A DNA stretch of 51,241 bases, from positions 1 to 51,241 of the forward strand of contig NZ_FMYB01000032.1 of NCBI RefSeq assembly GCF_900104155.1, read 5' to 3'. Within the stretch, counting starts at the first letter, position 1. Each line of letters starts with the position of its first letter. A program made the translations under genes and the position numbers. Below are positions 1 to 6,785 of the stretch, piece by piece. The notes below the pieces were generated by a model. The model was given only the letters and a program-made list of their open reading frames with translations. It was not told where the DNA came from and made no database searches. Origin of the DNA: Butyrivibrio sp. INlla16. Its GTDB lineage: Bacteria > Bacillota > Clostridia > Lachnospirales > Lachnospiraceae.

Positions 1-144
1 GTAGGAAAGATCAAGGTTCCAAAAGCGGTCTATGATATCCCAGGTGCTTTGAGATATAGCATCTGGATCAGGGTAATATTTGCGGAGATTTTCAACAACA
101 AAGTTTTGGTAGTCGGCATGACTGCCACAATTAACAGGTAACAT
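1..144 (-). CDS. Probable transposase, N-terminal fragment cut by window edge
   Basis: The minus strand opens at an ATG at 144 with a good ribosome binding site (GGAGGG at 152-157) and stays open for 48 codons to the window edge. The fragment contains HADYQNF, LRKYYPDPD and TWDIIDRFWNLDLSY. From memory this resembles the start of a DDE-type transposase common in Lachnospiraceae, but no catalytic residue lies in the visible part, so the family is an inference. The GC-rich upstream hairpins would fit an element end. The alternative is an ordinary hypothetical protein. Confidence 0.5.
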   Translation of the reverse strand, partial: MLPVNCGSHADYQNFVVENLRKYYPDPDAISQSTWDIIDRFWNLDLSY

Positions 145-168
145 AAAATCGCCCTCCAATCAAAAAAC

Positions 169-219
169 TTACGGCCGCGCCGTAACGACACTTCCTTTTT
201 AACAAGGGCGCGAAGCGCC
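169..219. repeat. Two GC-rich hairpins upstream of the cut transposase
   Basis: TTACGGC-cgc-GCCGTAA forms a perfect 7-bp stem at 169-185, and GGCGC-gaa-GCGCC a 5-bp stem at 207-219. They sit in the leader of the minus-strand transposase-like gene and are much richer in GC than the surrounding AT-rich DNA. They may be structural ends or leader structures of the left-hand mobile element. No terminal inverted repeat can be established because the other end is outside the window. Confidence 0.45.
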
Positions 220-281
220 GCATTTTTGGAGGTAAATGTCAAGTGTTTTTTGATAAAAAAGTGGGGGATTTTAATAAAAAA

Positions 282-320
282 GGAATCTGAAAGCCGCATT
301 GTTACTGGCTTATAGATTCC
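282..320. repeat. Intergenic hairpin, possible minus-strand terminator
   Basis: GGAATCT (282-288) pairs with AGATTCC (314-320), and inside it AAGCC (291-295) pairs with GGCTT (307-311). Read on the minus strand the stem is followed by a T-rich run (TTTTTTATT), which is the arrangement of an intrinsic terminator. No minus-strand gene is seen to its right, so it may bound the mobile element or be a leader structure of the nitroreductase gene. Confidence 0.4.
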
Positions 321-355
321 GAGAGTATATATTAAAGAATGGGAGGATGAGAAAA

Positions 356-1171
356 ATGAGCAACTTTTTAGAACTTGCAAAGACAAGAAGAAGTGTAAGA
401 ACTTTTGATGGAAATATGCCGAGCGCGCAGGTCCTGGATGAACTGAAGACGTTTGCTGAAAATATCGAGAACCCTTATGGAGCAAAGATTAGATTTGTGT
501 TCCTGAATGCAGAGGAAAACAAGCTTTCAAGTCCGGTGCTCTCCGGTGAGAAAGTCTATGTAAGTGCGGTAACAAATAGGCAGGAGCATGTGGAGGAAGC
601 TTACGGATACAGCTTTGAAAAGCTCTTGATTAAGGCTCATGAGCTGGGGCTCGGAACTGTATGGATTGGCGGAACCATGCCAAGAGAAAAGTTTGAAGCA
701 GCGTCAGGCCTTGGAGAGGGTGAGTTCATGCCATGCATAAGCCCCCTCGGAGCCACAGCCAAGCGGATGTCTGTAAAAGAGACACTTATGAGAAAAGGTG
801 TGAAGGCTGATTCCCGCCATAAATTCGAGGAGTTGTTCTTTGTGGGCAATTTTGAAACACCCATGAGCGAGGAGTATGCAAAGGAGCATGGTATATACGA
901 TGCTCTTGAGGCAGTTAGGATCGCACCTTCGGCAGTAAACAAGCAGCCCTGGCGAGTTGTAATTGCCGGAGACAAGGCACATTTTTATGAAAAGCATGAC
1001 AAGGGCTTCACGACTCCCGACTATGATCTTCAGAAGATAGATGTCGGAATTGCTATATACCACTTCGAAAGCCAGCTGATCTCTGAGGGCAAGGCACCTG
1101 AACTTATTGTAGAGGCCCCGGCTCTAACCGTCCCGGATCAGATGGACTACGTGGCAACATATAAGATGTGA
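356..1171 (+). CDS. Nitroreductase-family protein (TM nitroreductase type)
   Basis: This 271-residue protein begins SNFLELAKTRRSVRTF, the usual N-terminal signature of FMN-dependent nitroreductases (RRSxRxF). It also has GLGTVWIGG and the C-terminal APSAVNKQPWR segment typical of the flavin site. The length and the two half-domains fit the 'putative TM nitroreductase' type rather than the shorter NfsB type. The family reduces nitro compounds, quinones or similar substrates with NAD(P)H in the cytoplasm; the substrate here is unknown. The ATG at 356 was chosen because GGGAGGATGA (341-350) is a good ribosome binding site. An upstream in-frame TTG at 299 has none. It appears monocistronic. Confidence 0.85.
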   Translation: MSNFLELAKTRRSVRTFDGNMPSAQVLDELKTFAENIENPYGAKIRFVFLNAEENKLSSPVLSGEKVYVSAVTNRQEHVEEAYGYSFEKLLIKAHELGLGTVWIGGTMPREKFEAASGLGEGEFMPCISPLGATAKRMSVKETLMRKGVKADSRHKFEELFFVGNFETPMSEEYAKEHGIYDALEAVRIAPSAVNKQPWRVVIAGDKAHFYEKHDKGFTTPDYDLQKIDVGIAIYHFESQLISEGKAPELIVEAPALTVPDQMDYVATYKM

Positions 1172-1297
1172 TTTACTCAACATAAAGAAACTGATAAAAA
1201 TAACAGATATTTGATATAAAAACACTCATGCATATCGTACACTCTGTTTCAAGATGCTGAAATCAATTGTTTCCGGGTTGAAAGGAGTACGAAGGAA

Positions 1298-1519
1298 ATG
1301 AGTAAGAAAATCAGGCTTAATCCCGATCAGGTTAAGGACTTTGTAAGAGCAGCTTCAAAATGCGACTTTGACGTAGATATTTCCTACAATCATCTGACTG
1401 TGGATGCTAAGTCACTTCTTGGAGTTTTTGGAATGAATTTCAGATATCCGCTTAAGGTTAGCTATAGAGGATATAATCAGGATTTTGAGAATTATCTTGC
1501 AGAGCATGTGGTGGCATAA
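1298..1519 (+). CDS. HPr/Crh-like protein lacking the catalytic histidine
   Basis: This 73-residue protein aligns with HPr of the phosphotransferase system. VRAASKCDFDVDI matches the HPr helix-1 and strand region, and VDAKSLLGV matches the conserved regulatory-serine segment, putting the serine at about residue 39. The region that should hold the phosphorylated histidine reads RLNPDQVKDF, so the histidine is absent (Asn by my alignment) and the following arginine is missing. That pattern, regulatory serine kept and catalytic histidine lost, is that of Crh, the catabolite-repression co-effector of Bacillus. Direct sugar phosphotransfer is therefore unlikely. It has a strong RBS (GAAAGGAG near 1280) and lies just upstream of the galactanase operator region. 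Confidence 0.7.
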   Translation: MSKKIRLNPDQVKDFVRAASKCDFDVDISYNHLTVDAKSLLGVFGMNFRYPLKVSYRGYNQDFENYLAEHVVA

Positions 1520-1557
1520 AAGTTGCGCAAGTTGCGCAAATTTATGCTGCCTTTTTT
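1514..1557 (+). terminator. Terminator containing two TTGCGCAA operators
   Basis: GCATAAA (1514-1520) pairs with TTTATGC (1541-1547) around two TTGCGCAA octamers (1523-1530 and 1532-1539), and six T residues follow at 1552-1557. It would end the HPr-like transcript. Because each octamer is also a self-complementary operator-like site, the same DNA may serve as terminator and upstream operator. Confidence 0.6.
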
Positions 1558-1626
1558 GTGATTATTCAACAAAATTTTCAGAAGGATTATTGTGACTTAA
1601 TCCAATAGAAATACCAACTTTTTGAA

Positions 1627-1679
1627 TGCTATACTAACAGTACATTGATTGCGCAATCGGTTGCGCAACTTTTGCGCAA
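1627..1679 (+). promoter_or_regulatory. Galactanase promoter with three downstream TTGCGCAA operators
   Basis: An extended -10 element, TGC-TATACT, lies at 1627-1635. Just downstream are three TTGCGCAA octamers at 1649-1656, 1661-1668 and 1672-1679; the last is within the 12-bp palindrome TTTTGCGCAAAA. Palindromes with a central CG in this form are typical binding sites of LacI/GalR-family repressors. Their position after the expected transcription start fits repression by roadblock. No LacI-family gene is in the window. Confidence 0.65.
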
Positions 1680-1709
1680 AAAAGGGTATTGCAAAAAGGG
1701 AGGTATAAA

Positions 1710-4700
1710 GTGAGAAAGGATAGTTTAAAGCGAAAGGTGACAAGGGGGATAAGCGTCACCGTCATGTCAGTGGTGGCATTGGCACAGATCGGAACATCTG
1801 CATGTGCTGCAGAAGAGAATGAAGAGGCTCAGAAACTAAGCTGGAAACTGACAAATCTCGTGGAAAATGGGGATTTTGAGACAGGTGATACGACCGGCTG
1901 GGAATATAGTCTTAGTAACGCCGATGGTAACACTGCAGGGACAAAAGTGAAAACAGACGAGTGGGCATCAAATAATAAGACTAGCATGTTTAACTTTTGG
2001 AATAATTATGAAGTTGCAGAGGACTTTAGTCTCACGCAAATAGTTGAAAAGATACCGGCAGGAACATATAAACTGACCTTTGATGCGGATGGATACGAAA
2101 GTGTTACTCCCGGTATTTCTTTAAAAGTATGTGATAAATCCGTTGATTATGTAACTACAGGCTGGGATAAGTGGGAGACCTTTGAAACGGAAGAATTCAC
2201 TTTAACAGAAGAGACTGATATTACAATCAGTTTTGAAGGACAGGTCAACAGCATGTATTGGGGAGACCTGGATAATGTATGTCTGTATACAGCCGATGGT
2301 ACAGGCACTTCTGAAGAAAACGAAAATACAGGGGAAGAAACGCCTAAAGAAGAGAATGAAAATACGGGAGAAGAAACACCGGTAGATGCAGAAATTTTCG
2401 TTGAAAAGGTGCCCGGATGTGATGAGGATTTTATCACCGGTGTCGATGTTAGTTCTTATATCGCACTGAAAAATGGTGGTATAAAGTTTTACAATTATGA
2501 AGGGGAGGAACTTGATGACCAGGGATATTTTAATTTCCTTAGTTCTTGCGGAGTTAATTTTGTGCGTCTGCGCGTATGGAATGATCCTTGCGATGAGAAT
2601 GGAAACGGCTATGGAGGAGGGAACTGCGACCTTGAAAAAGCTAAACGAATTGGACAGTGGGTCACAAATGCGGGAATGAAAGTTCTCATAGATTTCCACT
2701 ATTCTGATTTTTGGGCAGATCCCGGAAAGCAGACTGCACCCAAGGCGTGGGCAGATCTGGGGACAGATGAAAAGGCAGCAGCACTTAAGGATTATACAAA
2801 AACAAGTCTTAACACACTTCTTGAAGCCGGTGTCGACGTAGGCATGGTACAGGTTGGAAATGAGACTAATAACGGAATTGCCGGAGAGAGCGGGAACGCC
2901 GGTATGGTGAAAATGTTTGCCGCAGGAGCTGAAGGTGTCAGGGAGATATCGGAAGAAACAGGAAAGGACATTCTCGTAGCAATCCATTTCACTAACCCTG
3001 AGAGCGGCAGATATTCAGGATATGCAAAAATGCTTGAGGATGGCGGTGTTGACTATGATGTATTTGCATCTTCCTACTATCCTTACTGGCATGGAACTCT
3101 TGATAATTTGAACAGCGAACTTAGCAAGGTTGCTGAGAAATACGGAAAGAAAGTTATGGTCGCAGAGACCTCATATGTATATACACTTGAGGACGGAGAT
3201 GGCTGTGAAAATACAGAATCACAGGACGACTATGATGGGGGAAAAGAGCCCTTCAATTTTGATGTATCACCTCAGGGACAGGCTGACTCGGTAAGGGCGG
3301 TAGTTAATGCAGTTGCGTCAGCGACAGGTGGTATTGGCGTATTTTACTGGGAACCCGCATGGCTTCCGGTTAACCAGGATAAAAAGGATGAACTTGGCGA
3401 GGATGAATTCCTTGCTGCAAATAAGGAGAACTGGGAAACCTACGGAACAGGCTGGGCATCAGACAATGCAGCCGGCTATGACAAGGATGTGAATAGATGC
3501 GGCGGCGGTGGCGGAGCTGTTGTTGAAAATGAGGCATGGTTTGACTTTACAGGACATCCTCTGGCATCCGCAAAAATGTATAGCTATATGCGAACCGGTG
3601 CGAAGGCTGAACTTAAGATAACAGGAATCAGCGCAGATAAGATCACTGCAGAATATGGAGAAGAGATAAAACTGCCTGAAACAGTTACGGTAAAATACAA
3701 CGACAATACTTCAAAAGAAGTGACAGTTGTATGGAACAGCGAAGAATTGGACGCTGCGAAGAATGCCGGCGCCGGTGAGTACACAATCACAGGAACGGCG
3801 GAGGTCGACGGTGAGCAGGTGGAAATAACCTGCAAACTGGAAATAAAGGCAAAGAATTACCTTGTTAATCCGGGCTTTGAAGAAGGAAATACGGGATGGA
3901 AATTAACACCCAGCGTAGAGACAAATGAAATTGCCATAAAACAGGATACTTCAAATACCCACTCGGGTGAGTGGTGCATGAAGTTCTGGTACGGAACCGC
4001 TTTCGATTTCGATATTAAGCAGACAGTTGCTCTTGATAAAGGTATATATAGCCTTGCCGCATTTTTAGAAGGTGGGGATGCCGGTGAGAGTGATGAATTC
4101 AAGCTTTATGCAATCCTTGACGGTGTGGAAACATCAGAAGCTACTACGCTAAATGGTTGGCAGGAGTTCACTAATCCTACGATAAGCAATATTGTGATCA
4201 AGGAGGATGGTACAGAACTGACAATTGGCGCATATACTAAAGCCTCTGCAAAGTGTTGGGGAGCATGGGATGATTTTGCATTGACAAGGATAGGCGATAT
4301 CCAGGAAAATAGTGAGGAAGAACCCAAGCAGGAAGAACCCAAGGAAGATGAATCCAAGGAAGATGTTTCTAAGGAAGAGGCTTCACAGGAAAATTCAGCT
4401 AACACAGAGACTACTGAAAGCAAAGATAAAACCGAAAACAATAGTAAATCCGAAAATGCACCAACTGAAGAAAATAAGACTTCAGGCACAACCGGAATCC
4501 AGGAGAATAAAACTCCCACAGTAGATACACCCGCAGAGGAGACTGAGGTAAAGGTTACCAAGGTTAAGCTTAACAAAAAGAAGAAGACTCTGAAGGTTGG
4601 CAACAAATATCAGCTCAAGGCAACGGTCAAGCCTACTGATGCAACAAATAAAAATGTGTCCTGGAAGAGCAGCAACAAGAAGGTTGCAAGGGTTAGCAGG

Positions 4701-4799
4701 AGCGGAAAAGTTACTGCGGTATCCAAAGGAAAGGCCACGATTACAGTTGTGACCAAGGATGGAAAATTCAAAGCAAAGTGCAAAATAACGGTTAAGTAA
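1710..4799 (+). CDS. Secreted arabinogalactan endo-beta-1,4-galactanase, GH53
   Basis: This is a 1029-residue secreted multidomain enzyme. Residues 1-33 form a signal peptide. A carbohydrate-binding module (about 49-193) is followed by a duplicated acidic linker (EENENTGEETP twice). The GH53 catalytic domain (about 230-626) contains VDVSSY, NFVRLRVWNDP, the acid/base Glu385 in QVGNETNNG and the nucleophile Glu486 in VMVAETSYV. A bacterial Ig-like domain (635-711), a second CBM61-like module (715-860), an acidic low-complexity linker and a C-terminal Big2 domain (946-1029) follow. The family cleaves beta-1,4-galactan side chains of pectin. The start is the GTG at 1710, preceded by GGGAGGT; the in-frame TTG at 1689 overlaps the operator zone and has no RBS. 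Big2 and the lysine-rich tail suggest retention at the cell wall. Confidence 0.93.
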   Translation: MRKDSLKRKVTRGISVTVMSVVALAQIGTSACAAEENEEAQKLSWKLTNLVENGDFETGDTTGWEYSLSNADGNTAGTKVKTDEWASNNKTSMFNFWNNYEVAEDFSLTQIVEKIPAGTYKLTFDADGYESVTPGISLKVCDKSVDYVTTGWDKWETFETEEFTLTEETDITISFEGQVNSMYWGDLDNVCLYTADGTGTSEENENTGEETPKEENENTGEETPVDAEIFVEKVPGCDEDFITGVDVSSYIALKNGGIKFYNYEGEELDDQGYFNFLSSCGVNFVRLRVWNDPCDENGNGYGGGNCDLEKAKRIGQWVTNAGMKVLIDFHYSDFWADPGKQTAPKAWADLGTDEKAAALKDYTKTSLNTLLEAGVDVGMVQVGNETNNGIAGESGNAGMVKMFAAGAEGVREISEETGKDILVAIHFTNPESGRYSGYAKMLEDGGVDYDVFASSYYPYWHGTLDNLNSELSKVAEKYGKKVMVAETSYVYTLEDGDGCENTESQDDYDGGKEPFNFDVSPQGQADSVRAVVNAVASATGGIGVFYWEPAWLPVNQDKKDELGEDEFLAANKENWETYGTGWASDNAAGYDKDVNRCGGGGGAVVENEAWFDFTGHPLASAKMYSYMRTGAKAELKITGISADKITAEYGEEIKLPETVTVKYNDNTSKEVTVVWNSEELDAAKNAGAGEYTITGTAEVDGEQVEITCKLEIKAKNYLVNPGFEEGNTGWKLTPSVETNEIAIKQDTSNTHSGEWCMKFWYGTAFDFDIKQTVALDKGIYSLAAFLEGGDAGESDEFKLYAILDGVETSEATTLNGWQEFTNPTISNIVIKEDGTELTIGAYTKASAKCWGAWDDFALTRIGDIQENSEEEPKQEEPKEDESKEDVSKEEASQENSANTETTESKDKTENNSKSENAPTEENKTSGTTGIQENKTPTVDTPAEETEVKVTKVKLNKKKKTLKVGNKYQLKATVKPTDATNKNVSWKSSNKKVARVSRSGKVTAVSKGKATITVVTKDGKFKAKCKITVK

Positions 4800-4804
4800 A
4801 AAAC

Positions 4805-6151
4805 ATGGCAATAACAAAGACAATGACGGAGGGAGCTCCCTGGAAACACATCCTGAAGTTCTCCCTCCCTGTTCTTGCAGGATCACTTCTGCAACAGCTT
4901 TATAACACGGTTGATACGATAATAGTAGGAAACTTCTCAGGACAGGATGCGCTCTCTGCAGTCGGAACCACGGGAAGTTTTGCATTTTTGTTCCTCGCGA
5001 TAGCGATTGGATTTTCAGCGGGTAATGGTGTGGTTGTAGCACAGCATTACGGGGCGAAGGATGAAAAAAGAGTGAGAGAGAATGCCGCAACAGGTATTCT
5101 CTTTCTTATGGTGCTGGGATTATTGTCGGCGGTTATCGGAATAATTGTCGCAAGACCCGCGTTTACGTACCTGCTAAATGTAGACAGAAGCATAATAGGA
5201 TTAACCCTTGTATATTTCAGGTGGTACTGCCTGGGCCTCCTTTTTCAGTTTGGATACAACATCTTTTCATCCATACTGCGTGCAGTAGGGGACAGTGCAG
5301 CGACGCTCTATTTTCTGCTGATCTCATCGGTGCTCAACATAGGGCTCGATGTCTTATTTGTTGCAGTATTCAAGTGGGGAGTTGCCGGAGCCGCTGTGGC
5401 AACGGATATCTCGCAGCTTGCATCCTTCATGGCTGCATATTATTACATGAAAAAGAAGTATCCGGTTTTCAGATTCAAACTCGGTGATTATAAGTGGGAT
5501 TCGGAGCGAATTGCAGCGACAGTCAGGATTGGCTTTCCCATTTCATTGCAGCTCATCATCGTATCGTTTGGCCTGACCTTCATCCAGAGGGCGGTCAATG
5601 GTTTCGGAAAAGTGATGACCGCATCGTTTACAGTCGGTCAGAGGATCGAGATGTACCTCAATCTTCCATGTAACGCGCTGCAGACCACACTTGCGACCTA
5701 TACGGGGCAGAATATCGGAGCAGGAAAAAAGGACAGAATCAAAATTGGTGTGAGACAGGCGTTTATCATCTCACTTTTAATGACGCTGTGTATCTCAGCC
5801 ATGGTCAGCATTTTTGCGGATAAACTGATTCTCCTGTTCGGGCTTGATGAGCAGGCGACGGTATATTGCCTTGCACATTTGCGCGCGGTTGCTATGATTA
5901 ATATAGTACTTTCCATGTATATCCCGCTGTTTGGAGTATTTCAGGGAACCGGTCACAGCGGAATCCCGACCATTGTTGCAACCTGTGCGCTGGGCATCAG
6001 AGTTATAGTCGTATATGTGTTCCGCTACAGTTCCATTTTCGGACATACTATCATCTGGTGGAACGGTATTTTTGGCTTTGGCCTCGGATTCATGATAACA
6101 TGGAGTTACTACCTGAGCGGTAAGTGGAAGAACACGAGATTTTCGCGCTAG
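4805..6151 (+). CDS. MATE-family multidrug/cation efflux protein
   Basis: This 448-residue protein has about twelve hydrophobic segments and the MATE N-terminal signature (WKHILKFSLPVLAGSLLQQL, then YNTVDTIIVG), with the symmetric second half beginning near IGFPISLQLI. MATE proteins export cationic drugs or metabolites in exchange for Na+ or H+. The ATG lies only 5 nt after the galactanase stop and has no clear Shine-Dalgarno sequence, so translation is probably coupled to the upstream gene or weak. Co-transcription with a galactanase is not an obvious functional link. The C-terminus is of normal length. Confidence 0.88.
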   Translation: MAITKTMTEGAPWKHILKFSLPVLAGSLLQQLYNTVDTIIVGNFSGQDALSAVGTTGSFAFLFLAIAIGFSAGNGVVVAQHYGAKDEKRVRENAATGILFLMVLGLLSAVIGIIVARPAFTYLLNVDRSIIGLTLVYFRWYCLGLLFQFGYNIFSSILRAVGDSAATLYFLLISSVLNIGLDVLFVAVFKWGVAGAAVATDISQLASFMAAYYYMKKKYPVFRFKLGDYKWDSERIAATVRIGFPISLQLIIVSFGLTFIQRAVNGFGKVMTASFTVGQRIEMYLNLPCNALQTTLATYTGQNIGAGKKDRIKIGVRQAFIISLLMTLCISAMVSIFADKLILLFGLDEQATVYCLAHLRAVAMINIVLSMYIPLFGVFQGTGHSGIPTIVATCALGIRVIVVYVFRYSSIFGHTIIWWNGIFGFGLGFMITWSYYLSGKWKNTRFSR

Positions 6152-6170
6152 AATGAAATAAGAGGTTATC

Positions 6171-6596
6171 ATGGACAGAAAAAACCAATTGAAATATTTA
6201 TTACAGATGCAGATGGCACAGATGCTCTACGGAAGAAACGGTGTGGATGCCCTTGTGAAAACCTGCAGCGCCTTGGCAGTAATTCTGATGTTTATAAACA
6301 TATTTTTTAACAACACAGTAATTTACTTCATGTGGGTGGGACTTGCAGCCTACGCTATTTTCAGAATCATATCAAAGAATATACCTAAGAGGCATGCTGA
6401 AAATCGGAAATTTCTTGAAGTCACATCACTGCCGAGAAAACGTGTGAACTTCATGAAAATGCAATGGAGGGACCGTTCCACGAGCAGATATTATATCTGT
6501 ACAAAGTGCAATCAGCAGATAAGAGTACCGCGCGGAAAGGGCAGAATTGAGATTAGATGCCCCAGGTGCTCAAACAAATTCATCAAAAAGACTTGA
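6171..6596 (+). CDS. Small membrane protein with C-terminal zinc ribbon
   Basis: I recognise no named family. This 141-residue protein has two adjacent transmembrane segments (about 31-65, VKTCSALAVILMFINIFF and VIYFMWVGLAAYAIF) followed by a basic cytoplasmic tail. The tail ends in a CxxC...CxxC zinc ribbon (CTKC near 109 and CPRC near 131). It follows the MATE gene by 19 nt and is closed by a strong terminator, so the two are likely one transcript. A role as a membrane-anchored nucleic-acid or protein-binding adaptor is speculation. Confidence 0.8.
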   Translation: MDRKNQLKYLLQMQMAQMLYGRNGVDALVKTCSALAVILMFINIFFNNTVIYFMWVGLAAYAIFRIISKNIPKRHAENRKFLEVTSLPRKRVNFMKMQWRDRSTSRYYICTKCNQQIRVPRGKGRIEIRCPRCSNKFIKKT

Positions 6597-6625
6597 TGGA
6601 GAATTAAATATATGCAAGCAGCCCA

Positions 6626-6659
6626 TAGACCTTTCCCGGCGGGAAGGTCTATTTTTTTT
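6626..6659 (+). terminator. Rho-independent terminator
   Basis: AGACCTTTCCC and GGGAAGGTCT form a GC-rich stem with a single-base bulge, followed by eight T residues. It closes the galactanase-MATE-zinc-ribbon transcription unit. Confidence 0.9.
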
Positions 6660-6785
6660 ATCCTTTTTTTATAGAATGATAATGGTTTTGTACAGTATTT
6701 GTTGCAATACTTTAACTATGAATAATGTGGAGATTTTATGGCCTGAACGGGCTTAATGCATATTCCTGACAACAGGGGGTCAGAG

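Noticed and set aside
30..485. Minus-strand ORF of 151 codons at the left edge
   Set aside because: The supported minus-strand gene is the frame starting at 144 with a good RBS; the longer frame runs over hairpins and the nitroreductase start and has no RBS.
2202..2987. Minus-strand ORF of 261 codons inside the galactanase gene
   Set aside because: It lies opposite an unmistakable GH53 coding region with intact catalytic motifs; composition is that of a reverse-strand shadow.
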